DNA of 64,000 bases from Sinonovacula constricta (taxonomy: Eukaryota > Mollusca > Bivalvia > Cardiida > Solecurtidae), in contig CM017565.1 in NCBI GenBank assembly GCA_007844125.1, positions 13,926,647-13,990,646 on the forward strand, written 5' to 3'. The translations under genes and the position numbers were made by a program. Positions 1 through 11,239 of this stretch are shown in pieces. How positions within the stretch are numbered: the stretch's first letter is position 1; each line of letters opens with the position of its first letter. The notes below the pieces were generated by a model, which searched no databases, was not told where the DNA came from, and saw only the letters and a list, made by a program, of their open reading frames with translations.

Positions 1-989
1 TTGGGGAAGAAATTGTTGCAGGAACTTTTTCTTGTATGAAGGGCAGCAGTTGGGACAAGAATGATTTCAACTTTGATATAGCCAGGGGCTTGGTCATTTT
101 TCAATATGGCTATATAGTAAAAATTAGAAAGTCTTTTGGTCAGAAACTAAAAGGTCTAGAGCCTGGTTATTTGGTATTCACATTGCTCTAGAAGTACCTG
201 TTCTTTTTATATTTCTAGGATTTCTTTCTTTACCAGATTTTGCAATATCTACAATTTGGTAGGCTATGGTGTTAGGATGTTTTGCAAATTTAGAATTTAT
301 ACACATTGCAGAAATTGACTTATACCCTGATATAAAAACATCTAAACTTGTAGAATAGTCTCTTTTAAAAAGTCCTTGGGGTTGGTAACTGATTACTGAA
401 AGTTTATTCATGTGCACAACAGTGAATAATCTCCCCTACCTATACCACAGTTTGTACCTGCGTCATGTCATCATATATTTTACATTCTTCCACTTTCAGC
501 TCTTCAAGTTTATGCAAGTTAGTGCACCAACATATCATTATTGTAACTAATCTACTCAAACTTATGGTTAGATTTATGACAACACCAATCGCTTAAAGCC
601 TTTCTCATTTAATGTTTTCTACATTTTAGCACTTTGTGAAGGCATCAACACTATAAGATGAACATTGCTAGATCTACAACTGTTGGTGCATAGAAATTTT
701 GAGAACATAAAAATAAATTGCTTTCTTTGAATGGTTTTGGCAGTTGTGTAAACCATTTTATACAAGAAGGTTGAAGAGGCAGCAGTGGTATGAAACTAGA
801 TCATTGCCATTGATCAGTAAAAAGCTACACCAACATATTACAGTCTGCCAAACAAATAGAATACTCACAATACAATAGTACTCACGCCAGTCTTTCAGTA
901 TCCATTGATGGAGGCTGATCTCAGACAAATACCAGGAAAACCTTCTGGCATGAAAGTTTATACCTTTTATACTAATTTGTCCTATGCAT
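1..989. other. Anonymous AT-rich sequence
   Basis: No tandem repeat, splice-flanked exon or element terminus was recognised. A 79-codon ATG-started frame runs on the minus strand from 417 to 178. Its composition is less AT-biased than most chance frames here, but it has no recognisable motif and no convincing splice context, so it is not called as a gene. Confidence 0.5.
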
Positions 990-1352
990 TATTGGAATGA
1001 ATGAGTTGTTGGGGGGGGGGGGTGATGAGGGGGTGGGTTGGAATGAATGAGTTGTGTGGGGGGGGGGGGATGCTAAGGGGGCAGGTTGGAATGTATGAGT
1101 TGTTGGGGGGTGGGGTGCTGAGGGGGCGGGTTGGAATGAATGAGTTGTTGGGGTGCTGAGGGGGCAGGTTGGAATGAATGAGTTGTTGGGGGTTGGGGTG
1201 CTGAGGGGGCAGGTTGGAATGAATGAGTTGTTGGAGGGTGGGGTGCTGAGGGGGCAGGTTGGAATGAATGAGTTGTTGGGGGTGGAGTGCTGAGGGGGCA
1301 GGTTGGAATGAATGAGTTGTTGGGGGCTGGGGTGCTGAGGGGGCAGGTTGGA
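990..1352. repeat. G-rich minisatellite, unit about 39-47 bp
   Basis: About eight copies of a unit containing TTGGAATGAATGAGTTGTTG followed by a variable G run and GGTGCTGAGGGGGCAGG. Length variation is mostly in the G runs, which reach 10-12 consecutive G near 1011-1022 and 1060-1069. The + strand therefore carries many closely spaced runs of three or more G and has G-quadruplex potential. The long proline-rich minus-strand frame across it is the repeat read as protein. Confidence 0.95.
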
Positions 1353-2310
1353 ATTCTCTCATCATTCTCCTTGTCTATTGGAAGTGAAATTAATGTTTGT
1401 AATGTTTATAATTCAATTTTGGCTAAAAATGGCCAGAAACTGCACAAGAAAATACAAGCATAGCCACATAATACCTAGTCCTCCCAAACATATTTTGGCC
1501 TCTCAAGAATATACCTGTTTGTTTTTTATAGAAAATATTTATATATGTATTGTTTCTCGTTTAATTATGCAGTGAGTTTGGTATATCACAAGATAGCTTA
1601 AGTAAGCTTAACAAGTAATTCCAGCTTTTTATGTTATTATTTACTTGCATCTGAAGAAAGTTTGATATATTTTATGAATGTAATTAACTTGTTTCCTTAT
1701 ATGCTGTCTATAAACAGTATGCTTCACACTCCCTAAATATGAGATTTTTTAAAAAGACTTGTTTCAAAAGATATATACATATATGTAGTCAGCTTCCATG
1801 TGAACATTGGTAGAATTGTCTCCTTTTACTGAGACTGAGTTCACTTCTAGGATCAGCCAACAGCATGTACAACAAAGGTATCAATTCCCAAAACTGTTCA
1901 TTTTTTTAGTGTTTCTTTTTGAAAATTGATTGGTATATTGGTTTTATATATCATCTAAACTATATTATTTGTACAGCCATGGAGTTGTAAGTGTATGGAA
2001 ACCAATAACATGTATATGTTTACCATCTAGTTATGCTGGATTCTTGTGGTTAATTTTCATAGCATGATGTGGGTAAGTATAAAATGAAGTGATGTGAAAG
2101 ATGGTTTACTCCTGTAAGTTTATGAAAGGTCTACTCAAATCTAGTATCAACTTATTTATTTATTTAAGTATTGAAATCGATCTGCTTGAAATATCTTTTG
2201 TCTGATTATTTATTTGAATTTGAGGTTTTCTTAGGAAAAAAATGTTCAAGTAAGATATTTAAAAAAAAAAATGAATGTTGTACATGATGTCCAGTGAAAG
2301 TATTTCAAAG
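1353..2310. other. Anonymous AT-rich sequence
   Basis: No gene, array or element boundary seen. It includes poly-A and TATATA runs and is the presumed upstream intron or intergenic flank of the exon candidate that follows. Confidence 0.5.
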
Positions 2311-2627
2311 AATATATATTAAACTACTCTGCCCGGATTAACTACCAAAAGAGGTTATTTTATCGAAGTTATTCTGACCCAGATACTGCAACACCACTGT
2401 TTCAGCCTCACATTGATCCTGTTGCACAGGACTTGTCTTGGTGTTGTCTGATTGATCACATCACTTGTGTCTATATTTGGGACCTGAATCTACCAGCCTG
2501 TGTGGGACAATCTAATCTCTCCACTGTTTCTGCTACAAATGATGCTTTATGTGTCAGCAAGCCATCTACTTTTTGTTTCAAGCCAATTTGTCCAAAAACC
2601 TGCCATACGAAAACTAATCAGGCTTTG
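2311..2627 (+). CDS. Candidate internal coding exon, unknown product
   Basis: The frame is open from 2298 to 2642 and ends at a good donor, GCTTTG|GTAAGG, leaving phase 0. The predicted peptide has mixed, protein-like composition: a stretch with the start NYQKR, a WCCLIDHITCVYIWDL core, and about eight cysteines within the last 65 codons. An acceptor AG at 2309-2310 is possible but has a poor pyrimidine tract, so the 5' edge is uncertain. GC content is higher than in the flanks. I do not recognise the family. A phase-0 partner could be the exon candidate at 9898, though that reading gives a short tail. Alternatively this is a decayed exon. Confidence 0.35.
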
Positions 2628-3349
2628 GTAAGGAACCCTTGAACTGTTTGATTAGGAATCACATTATTTTCTTCAAATTCTATAGCAATAAATCTTTTTA
2701 TTACCTTTGAATGAAGTTGTTGCAATAAAAACTAAACTTTGGGTAAATATATCACGAAATTTATACCATTAAGATTTATTGGATTACATGAATTAAACAC
2801 ATTGTCAAAGATTTAAAATAGCAACTTGCTCTTTATACAACTCAGCTTATTCTCAGATATTATTTCCTTATTTGTTTAATAGGATACTTTGATATTTCTT
2901 TTACCTGCATAGTAAATGTAAAACAATTAAAATCATCGAAACATATTTAAACCTTAATATTGGGGTGTTTACATTAACACTGACCAGAAGTGTTTTGAAC
3001 CACTTTTTGTATACTCACTTAATTTTTAGATGTTAGATCTGCATTTAGCATTTCAATGACATTCCAGAACCTTCCAGAATTATATTCAGGTAAATACCAT
3101 CCAGAAAAAATAGAAAACTATGACCTTTACTGATGCCTGCTAGAAACAAGGTTTCCCTGTTCTGGTCAAATGCTTTGGTATATCCATTTAATTCTTTCAA
3201 CCTGATATAAATGGACTTTGGAGGTTGAGTAGAATCAGTTTGTTGCGAATCATTTTGACTGACCTTACAAAGTCCTTGTTGCAAATAAAAGCAATCTTTT
3301 GCCATTGTATCTACTCTGGAATATGTTCCAAGATTTCCCACAATGAGGC
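2628..3349. other. Anonymous AT-rich sequence
   Basis: No repeat or exon was recognised between the donor at 2627 and the small duplication starting at 3350. Confidence 0.5.
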
Positions 3350-3521
3350 ACCAAGAACAAACAGTAATAACATATATACTGGCCTGAGATATGATACAAG
3401 ACTGCAGGAAGGAGATGTAGAAGACATGCCAGCACACCAAGACCAAACAATAATAACATATATACTGGCTTGAGATATGATACAAGAATGCAGGAAGGAG
3501 ATGTAGAAGACATGCCAGCAG
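3350..3521. repeat. Tandem duplication, 86 bp x 2
   Basis: Two adjacent copies (3350-3435 and 3436-3521) of a unit containing TAATAACATATATACTGG and GGAAGGAGATGTAGAAGACA. They differ at only a few positions, which suggests a recent event. The overlapping frames on both strands show no coding signal. Confidence 0.9.
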
Positions 3522-3779
3522 CTGGTTTTTGATTTTTACTTCAAATCTGTCTAGCACTTGAGGCTTTTACTTGGGTTAGACACGATATACAAGCTTAATG
3601 TGTCCCCTGGTGACATCTTTATTTTTTTAAATGCTTTTATTTTAGAACCCAGCATTTAAATATTAGTTTTTTAGGTTTTTGTAGAGATGGTGTGCTCTTT
3701 TTTATGCTCCCCGAAAACTTTCGGGGGAGCATATAGTCGCCGCCTTGTCCGTCCGTCAGTCCGTCCGTACGTCCCATTC

Positions 3780-4850
3780 GTGTCCGGCCCATAACTTCGT
3801 TATTTGAAGTCGGATTTCGAAACTATTTCACAGAAATGACCACCATGTTGAGACGACGTGTCGCGCGCAACATTTGGGTCCCTACCTTGAAGGTCAAGGT
3901 CACAGCGTGACCTTGCAGCAAAATCGTGTCCGGCCCATAACTTCGTTATTTGAAGTCGGATTTCGAAACTATTTCACAGAAATGACCACCATGTTGAGAC
4001 GACGTGTCGCGCGCAACATTTGGGTCCCTACCTTGAAGGTCAAGGTCACAGCGTGACCTTGCAGCAAAATCGTGTCTGGCCCATAACTTCGTTATTTGAA
4101 GTCGGATTTCGAAACTATTTCACAGAAATGACCACCATGTTGAGACGACGTGTCGCGCGCAACATTTGGGTCCCTACCTTGAAGGTCAAGGTCACAGCGT
4201 GACCTTGCAGCAAAATCGTGTCCGGCCCATAACTTCGTTATTTGAAGTCGGATTTCGAATCTATTTCACAGAAATGACCACCATGTTGAGACGACGTGTC
4301 GCGCGCAACATTTGGGTCCCGACCTTGAAGGTCAAGGTCACAGCGTGACCTTGCAGCAAAATCTTGTCCGGCCCATAACTTCGTTATTTGAAGTCGTATT
4401 TCGAATCTATTTCACAGAAATGACCACCATGTTGAGACGACGTGTCGCGCGCAACATTTGGGTCCCTACCTTGAAGGTCAAGGTCACACCGCGACCTTGC
4501 AGAAAAATCGTGTCCGGCCCATAACTTCGTTATTTGAAGTCGGATTTCGAAACTATTTCACAGAAATGACCACCATGTTGAGACAACGTGTCAAGCGCAA
4601 CATTTGGGTCCCTACCTTGAAGGTCAAGGTCACAGCGTGATGTTGCAGTGAACTTGTGTCCTGCAGTTATCTTCGTTATTTGAAGTCGGATTTCGAAACT
4701 TTTTCACAGAAATGATCACCATGTTGAGACGACATGTCGCACGCAACATTTGGGTCGCTACCTTGAAGGTCAAGGTCACAACATGACCTTGCAGCAAAAC
4801 CTTGTCCGTCCCATAACTTCGTTATTTGAAGTCGGATTTTACAACTGTTT
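3780..4850 (+). repeat. 146-bp tandem core of element E1, about 7 copies
   Basis: Monomers recur exactly every 146 bp (for example at 3874, 4020, 4166, 4312 and 4458). Each contains CCCATAACTTCGTTATTTGA, GACGTGTCGCGCGCAACATT and AAGGTCAAGGTCACAGCGTG. The first copies are nearly identical; the last two (from about 4650) are clearly diverged, for example 'gttgcagtgaacttgtg'. The unit is unusually CpG-rich for this window. The same monomer occurs reversed inside 25768-26229. The 60-codon frames in it are a repeat artefact, because 146 is not a multiple of three and each frame closes within about one unit. Confidence 0.95.
3894..3914 (+). promoter_or_regulatory. Nuclear-receptor-like half-sites in the 146-bp unit
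   Basis: TCAAGGTCA (3894-3902) matches the extended half-site bound by monomeric ERR, FTZ-F1 and SF-1 type receptors. AAGGTCAC and GTGACCTT (3896-3903 and 3907-3914) form an exact inverted pair with a 3-bp spacer. The motif recurs in each monomer. Whether any receptor binds is unknown; the motif may simply be part of the repeat. Confidence 0.3.
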
Positions 4851-5029
4851 TTGACAAACTACCCGGTTTGACCGACTCTTGTTAAGTCATTGCCCTTTGT
4901 TTATGTTTATGTCTGATTTCATAGTACTACAACATTTTCAAAATAAACCTCAATATTCATACAACTAACCTTTTTTTGTGACAAAGTACCCATTCGGGGA
5001 GCATCACCCGTCTCTGACGGCCTCTTGTT

Positions 5030-5706
5030 TTTAAATTCTTTGTCTCCTTTCATTTAACCTAGGAATCTGGAGCAAAAGGTCATTTTGTTGTTATAAATAA
5101 AGTGTTCCATGTGTTGTCCAGTAAACTGACCATGACCCATGAAGACACAGGATAATGTTGCTGTCCCCCTGAGTCCAACCAATGACTTCACTATTAACAT
5201 GTGTCCCTATTAGTTGATTAGACCTGCTAATATATATGTAGCTCTAGGACTCCACAAGTGGTCCCTAATGGACAAGGCTGTAATTAAGAATGTGATAGGA
5301 AACAATGGTTTAGTAAGGATTCAATTCTGACTGATCAGTTTGTTACTTCATCATGCATCATGAACCTGAATTCACTGCTCATAGATTGGTATTTGTAAGC
5401 TTAATTTGTTGCTAAGTTTACATAGCAATCAGCAGTGTTAAATAGCCCTGGACATTCTATCAATGTGTTTTGCATAGCAATATAACTAATTAGTGTTTGT
5501 CTGAAGGGAAGTTTAAATGAAATGACTAGATAATTGGGTAAATGATCCAATGGCAAGTTTAGGTAAAGTGAAAGTTAATGAAGTGAAGTAGGACATCAGT
5601 AATTCTAGTAATTAGGTACAAGTAAATATGTTTTGAGTTCATGTATGTTTGATTTAATGAAATATTCATTTGATGGAGGTGTGTAAGAAATGTAACATTG
5701 TAATCA
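5030..5706. other. Anonymous AT-rich sequence
   Basis: No gene or repeat boundary seen. It contains many stop codons in all frames. Confidence 0.5.
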
Positions 5707-6097
5707 GTAAAACATTCATGTACTTCATTGTCTGTAGTTCATATCAATGATTTATGATTGTATAAACATTCATGTACTTCATTGTCTGTGGTTCATATCA
5801 ATGATTTATGATTGTATAAACATTCATGTACTTCATTGTCTGTGGTTTATATCAATGATTTATAATTGTATAAACATTCATGTACTTCATTGTCTGTGGT
5901 TCATTTAAATGATTTATGATTGTATAAACATTCATGTACTTCATTGTCTGTGGTTTATATCAATGATTTATAATTGTATAAACATTCATGTACTTCATTG
6001 TCTGTGGTTCATTTAAATGATTTATGATTGTATAAACATTTATGTACTTCATTGTCTGTGGTTCATATCAATGATTTATGATTGTAAAAACATTTAT
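5707..6097. repeat. Minisatellite, 54-bp unit, about 7 copies
   Basis: The unit contains CATTCATGTACTTCATTGTC and ATCAATGATTTATGATTGTA. A period of 54 bp is seen from 5713 to 5767. Two variant types (TTCATATCAATG and TTCATTTAAATG) alternate over part of the array. Confidence 0.95.
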
Positions 6098-6504
6098 GCT
6101 ATAACACTTCCCTGTTGCTGAAACATAAAGTAACAATAAGGTTTAATCAGATTATATTGATGTTACGGAAAAAGCAAAGTCCACTTATAAGCAGGTAAAA
6201 AATATGGAGTAGGTAAACCAGATAATGCAAATTATAAGCTTCTTGTTTTTGTTTTCATTATTTATATTTATATTAATTTCTACTGAATTGTATTTTCTTA
6301 ATTTGCTTAAATAGGTTTTGTTTTCTTATAATTAATATAATCATTTTACATGTGAGTGTTTGGTTGTACTTAAGGGACATTGCTGTTTTAAAATATGCAA
6401 AACACATGTGTGAATTAATGTTTGGAATTGAAGTTAACAAAGGCAGCTTAGGATAACCAAGACAAAAAAGCTAAAACAGCAAGTTGTTCCCATCTGGGTT
6501 ATTG
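6098..6504. other. Anonymous AT-rich sequence
   Basis: No supported feature. It includes homopolymer-rich AT stretches only. Confidence 0.5.
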
Positions 6505-6590
6505 TGTATAGTGGGCTACTGTAGTACAATGGTAGTGGCCATGACAACCACCCATGTTAAGGGTTCAGAGTTCAAGTCTTGCCATTAATA
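6505..6590 (+). mobile_element. Decayed tRNA-derived SINE head
   Basis: A tRNA-like segment with a plausible A box (GTAGTACAATGGTAGTGGCC) and a B-box-like AGTTCAAGTCTTGCC about 40 bp downstream. No acceptor stem or clear SINE body could be followed and no target duplication was found, so it is probably an old fragment. Confidence 0.3.
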
Positions 6591-6804
6591 ATGCAGTTGT
6601 GTTTCTGCAATGCATCCCTTACTCAGCATAGAATTACAGTAGTGTATTATCCTACAATTGATGCCAAATTTAAATTTCTAAGAGATTGTTCTTTAATGCA
6701 TAGATATCTCCTTGATTGTCTCTCCAAACTTTTTATCAAAGTTCAGTGCTTCTTTTTAACATCTAGCCTTATTCACCATTGCTAACCCTGTCAATGGGAG
6801 AGGA

Positions 6805-6938
6805 TGGTTAAGTTCTGTATTAAGTAGAGTATTTTAGTTTGTCTGTGGTGGTTAAGTTCTGTATTAAGTAGAGTATTTTAGTTTGTCTGTGGTGGTTAAG
6901 TTCTGTATTAAGTAGAGTATTTTAGTTTGTCTGTGGTA
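6805..6938. repeat. Minisatellite, 44-bp unit x 3
   Basis: Three nearly perfect copies starting at 6806, 6850 and 6894 of a unit containing GGTTAAGTTCTGTATTAAGT and GAGTATTTTAGTTTGTCTGT. Confidence 0.95.
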
Positions 6939-7860
6939 ATAGTTGGTTGTAAAAAAATAATTTGGACCTTTTCATATTTGTTGCTATCTTGTCGACATTA
7001 AAAAAGTTTGATCTTATTTTATCTTGTAGTAATAGCCCATAAAGTTATTGTTTTGTGGCCTTGTTTTAGTTTCATGGCCTCTGTTAGCAGTACCGACACA
7101 ACAGCTGGACAGATTTGTTCTCATTTTGATGCATAAGATACACTTTTAACACAGGTTATAGTGGGTACTGTTGTCTTAGTAAGTAAGCAAACTTTTTTTG
7201 TCAACATCATTACGTATTAGACATGTAATATAGAATGAATGTCAAAACAAATATTATCATAGTACAATATTATATTATGAAAAATATCATCAGAAATTTA
7301 AGTAATAAATATAAATAAATACTACAAATATTATTGTAGTTATAACTGAAAACCATATTATTATCCTGTCAGTAAATTGTTCTGACTCATGTTACAATGT
7401 AATTCCTCCTATACAGGCTGTTTATGTTGCTAATCAGTAATGGCATTGCATAATTAATCATGATTGAAGTGTCATATATTAATAACAATACAGAAGAGAA
7501 AATTAGGTAAAAAAGCATTTCTCAAATCTAGACAGTACATTGCATTCCCTCTGGAGCCATATTTATTCTTTAGAAAGTTTGGTCAACATTAGCTCTAGGG
7601 TTGGTTTACTAATGACAAATAACATGCTTTCTTATCATTAGTCATTCTGATAAGCTAATGCCAAAGTACATGTATTAAAGTTACAAACTCCAAAAGGTAG
7701 CAAGCCAGATCTACCCATGTGTGAACAACATATTCAATGATACTAAAAGTGACAAGTTTTAAGTGGCGTCCCTTTTAGTGCAGATTAAAAAAGGTGTGAA
7801 TGTGATGACTGGATCTGAAATAAGTTTTGCAGGTCCCAGGTAGCAGTAGTTCTAAAGAGA
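6939..7860. other. Anonymous AT-rich sequence
   Basis: No gene, element terminus or array found between the 44-bp and 60-bp arrays. Confidence 0.5.
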
Positions 7861-9667
7861 AGTGCCCCTTGCAGCAGGGTGGCCTACCTAGGGAGGTGGT
7901 CCTCTGACAAGGTTTAACGGAGTGCCCCTTGCAGCAGGGTGGCCTACCTAGGGAGGTGGTCCTCTGACAAGGTTTAACAAAGTGCCCCTTGTAGCAGGGT
8001 GGCCTACCTAGGAAGGTGGTCCTCTGACAAGGTTTAATGGAGTGCCCCTTGTAGCAGGGTGGCCTACCTAGGGAGGTGGTCCTCTGACAAGGTTTAACAG
8101 AGTGCCCCTTGTAGCAGGGTGGCCTACCTAGGGAGGTGGTCCTCTGACAAGGTTTAACGGAGTGCCCCTTGTAGCAGGGTGGCCTACCTAGGGAGGTGGT
8201 CCTCTGACAAGGTTTAACGGAGTGCCCCTTGTAGCAGGGTGGCCTACCTAGGGAGGTGGTCCTCTGACAAGGTTTAACGGAGTGCCCCTTGCAGCAGGGT
8301 GGCCTACCTAGTGAGGTGGTCCTCAGACAAGGTTTAACGGAGTGCCCCTTGCAGCAGGGTGGCCTACCTAGGGAGGTGGTCCTCTGACAAGGTTTAATGG
8401 AGTGCCCCTTGTAGCAGGGTGGCCTACCTAGGGAGGTGGTCCTCTGATAAGGTTTAACGGAGTGCCCCTTGTAGCAGGGTGGCCTATCTAGTGAAGTGGT
8501 CCTCTGACAAGGTTTAATGGAGTGCCCCTTGTAGTAGGGTGACCTACCTAGTGAGGTGGTCCTCTGACAAGGTTTAATGGAGTGCCCCTTGTAGCAGGGT
8601 GGCCTACCTAGTGAGGTGGTCCTCTGATAAGGTTTACCTAGAGAAGTACCCCTTGCAGCAGGGTGACCTACCTAGGGAGGTGGTCCTCTGACAAGGTTTA
8701 ATGGAGTGCCCTTTGTAGCAGGGTGGCCTACCTGGGGAGGTGGTCCTCTGACAATGTTTAACGGAGTGCCCCTTGTAGCAGGGTGGCCTACCTATTGAGG
8801 TGGTCCTTTGACAAGGTTTAACAGAGTGCCCCTTGCAGCAGGGTGGCCTACCTAGTGAGGTGGTCCTCTGACAAGGTTTACCTAGAGAAGTGCCCCTTGC
8901 AGCAGGGTGGCCTACCTAGGGAGGTGGTCCTCTGACAAGGTTTAACGGAGTGCCCCTTGTAGCAGGGTGGCCTACCTAGGGAGGTGGTCCTCTGACAAGG
9001 TTTAATGGAGTGCCCCTTGTAGCAGGGTGGCCTACCTAGGAAGGTGGTCCTCTGATAAGGTTTAACGGAGTGCCCCTTGTAGCAGGGTGGCCTACATAGT
9101 GAAGTGGTCCTCTGACAAGGTTTAATGGAGTGCCCCTTGTAGCAGGGTGACCTACCTAGTGAGGTGGTCCTCTGACAAGGTTTAACAGAGTGCCCCTTGC
9201 AGCAGGGTGGCCTACCTAGGGAGGTTGTCCTCTGACTAGGTTTAACGGAGTGCCCCTTTTAGCAGGGTGGCCTACCTAGGGAGGTGGTCCTCTGACAAGG
9301 TTTAATGGAGTGCCCCTTGTAGCAGGGTGGCCTACCTAGGGAGGTGGTCCTCTGACAAGGTTTAATGGAGTGCCCTTTGTAGCAGGGTGGCCTACCTAGT
9401 GAGGTGGTCCTCTGACAAGGTTTAACGATGTGCCCCTTGTAGCAGGGTGGCCTGCCTAGGGAGGTGGTCCTCTGACTAGGTTTAATGGAGTGCCCCTTGT
9501 AGCAGGGTGGCCTACCTAGTGAGGTGGTCTTCTGACAAGGTTTAACGGAGTGCCCCTTGTAGCAGGGTGGCCTACCTAGGGAGGTGGTCCTCTGATAAGG
9601 TTTACCTAGAGAAGTGCCCCTTGCAGCAGGGTGGCCTACCTAGTGAGGTTGTCCTCTGACAAGGTTT
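7861..9667. repeat. Large minisatellite, 60-bp unit, about 30 copies
   Basis: The unit starts AGTGCCCCTTG(C/T)AGCAGGG and contains TGGCCTACCTAGGGAGGTGG and CTCTGACAAGGTTTAACGGA. The first 13 copies are in strict 60-bp register. After that, three copies carry a variant junction, TTTACCTAGAGAAG, near 8636, 8881 and 9604, which marks local insertions. Much of the variation is C/T, including AACGG versus AATGG as expected for CpG decay. The central CCTACCTAGG.AGG is partly palindromic. Confidence 0.97.
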
Positions 9668-9897
9668 TACAGTGTCTTCAGAGCAGCCATATTGAGATCT
9701 TTCATATAAGAAACAATTTACTCTGACTCTGTTTAGCTGCATGTGAGCAAATCATTGCAGATATTGAAGATCAGGATCTGTGCTATTTGCTGACCAGAAT
9801 GATAGAGTTAAACTTATGTTGTGTAAACAGTTCATTACCTGTACAACATTTCAGTAATTGCCCAATATTATTTTGAATCTCCCTTTGCATTTTACAG
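9668..9897. other. Spacer with a strong splice acceptor at its end
   Basis: Unique sequence ending in a textbook acceptor, CTCCCTTTGCATTTTACAG, at 9879-9897. Confidence 0.4.
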
Positions 9898-10052
9898 GAC
9901 TTGCATGTGTGCCAGACTCTGAGCAAAGCTTTTCATTCCATTATGGCCTTGTTATTGAGAAGACTTTTGATGGATTGAAATGGATTCCGATGAATGCAAT
10001 CTTTTTAGGCTCATTTACAGAAATGCTGGAAAAGTGTGCAGCATGGCAGTAA
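9898..10052 (+). CDS. Candidate terminal coding exon, unknown product
   Basis: Preceded by the best-looking acceptor in this part of the window. Two readings are possible. If one base comes from the upstream exon, the frame gives about 50 codons containing HYGLVIEKTFDGLKWIPMNA and stops at TAA (10050-10052). If the phase is 0, it gives 26 codons starting DLHVCQTL and stops earlier. The phase-0 reading would fit the donor at 2627; the longer frame would not. Within 30 bp of the stop the 49-bp array begins. No domain was recognised. Confidence 0.3.
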
Positions 10053-10080
10053 TAACTGAGATTAAACAAACAACTTAGTA

Positions 10081-10601
10081 ACTGCTGTCTGCCTTGGTTC
10101 CATTTGAAGGGTAAACAAACAGCACATTGGCAGCTGTCTGACTTGGTTCCATTTGAAGGATAAACAAACAGAACAGTGACAGCTGTCTGACTTGGTTCCA
10201 TTTGAAGGATAAACAAACAGAACAGTGACAGCTGTCTGGCTTGGTTCCATCTCAAGGGTAAACAAACAGCACAGTGACAGCTGTCTGGCTTGGTTCCATT
10301 TGAAGGGTAAACAAACAGCACAGTGACAGCTGTCTGGCTTGGTTCCATCTCAAGGGTAAACAAACAGAACAGTGACAGCTGTCTGGCTTGGTTCCATTTG
10401 AAGGGTAAACAAACAGCACAGTGACAGCTGTCTGACTTGGTTCCATCTCAAGGGTAAACAAACAGAACAATGACAGCTGTCTGCCTTGGTTCCATTTGAA
10501 GGGTAAACAAACAGCACAGTGACAGCTGTCTGGCTTGGTTCCATTTGAAGGATAAACAAACAGAACAGTGACAGCTGTGTGCCTTGGTTCCATTTGAAGG
10601 G
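10081..10601. repeat. Minisatellite, 49-bp unit, about 10.6 copies
   Basis: The unit contains CTTGGTTCCATTTGAAGGGT and AAACAAACAGCACAGTGACA. A TTTGAAGG / TCTCAAGG variant alternates among copies. The minus-strand frames of 67-140 codons here are the array read as protein. Confidence 0.95.
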
Positions 10602-10699
10602 GCACACATTATTATTATAAACACACAATGTCTATTTTATAAGTGATAGACCGAAATGTTACAGTCTCTACTGTCAACACAACATTACGTTTTTAAACT

Positions 10700-10794
10700 G
10701 ACATGAATGGAGCCAGTTAAACCACGCCCTGACATGAATGGAGCCAGTTAAACCACGCCCTGACATGAATGGAGCCAGTTAAACCACACCCTGA
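10700..10794. repeat. Short tandem repeat, 31-bp unit x 3
   Basis: Copies at 10700, 10731 and 10762 of GACATGAATGGAGCCAGTTA followed by AACCACGCCCT; the third copy has CACACCCT, a probable CpG change. Confidence 0.95.
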
Positions 10795-10964
10795 CAGGTT
10801 GATATGTAAAAGCAGGAAAATTGATGACATCAAGAATGAGGTGCATTTTGTCTGGTGCAGTGTTTTGGGGGAAGTCAGTTTTAAAGCAATAGAAAAATGA
10901 CCGATATGGATAGAATGTTTTGATATGATATCAATCAATCCTGTTTGCCGCCTTTTTGTACAGT
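10795..10964. other. Short anonymous spacer
   Basis: No supported feature between the 31-bp array and the 49-bp duplication. Confidence 0.5.
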
Positions 10965-11047
10965 CCACCTGACTGACACCATGTAGAGATGCTGGTGTGA
11001 GCATATATACAGACCACCTGACGGACACCATGTAGAGATGCTGGTGT

Positions 11048-11049
<2 letters not shown>
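10965..11049. repeat. Duplication, 36 bp at a 49-bp offset
   Basis: CCACCTGAC(T/G)GACACCAT followed by GTAGAGATGCTGGTGTGA occurs at 10965 and 11014. The second copy ends GTGTGA, directly abutting the CA tract, which may have grown from it. Confidence 0.9.
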
Positions 11050-11106
<57 letters not shown>

Positions 11107-11188
11107 ACACACAGACACACACACACACACACACACAAACACACACGCACACACAAACACACACACACACGAACACACACACACACGT

Positions 11189-11239
<51 letters not shown>

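Larger units (their letters stand above)
3705..5029 (+). mobile_element. Non-autonomous hairpin-ended element with tandem core (E1)
   Basis: The 5' end is a hairpin, TGCTCCCCGAA..TTCGGGGGAGCA (3705-3731), followed by a GTCCGTCCGTCAGTCCGTCC zone. The centre is a 146-bp tandem core. Near the 3' end TTCGGGGAGCA (4993-5003) is an exact 11-bp inverted copy of the 5' start. It is followed by a small hairpin, CCGTC-TCT-GACGG (5008-5020), and CCTCTTGTT. No protein-coding capacity was found, so the element must depend on machinery supplied from elsewhere. It resembles the tandem-repeat-containing MITE or Helitron-like (pearl-type) elements known from bivalves; that class assignment is inference. The 5' flank is a T run. 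Confidence 0.8.

Noticed and set aside
3874..4640. Series of 60-70-codon frames as a small gene family
   Set aside because: They recur every 146 bp inside the tandem core of a mobile element, and each stops within about one unit.
7861..9667. CRISPR-like repeat-spacer array
   Set aside because: The whole 60-bp unit repeats; there are no unique spacers, and the DNA is eukaryotic. The same applies to all other arrays here.
10717..11238. Cys/Val-rich 173-codon protein
   Set aside because: It is the (CA)n tract and adjoining duplications read on the minus strand.
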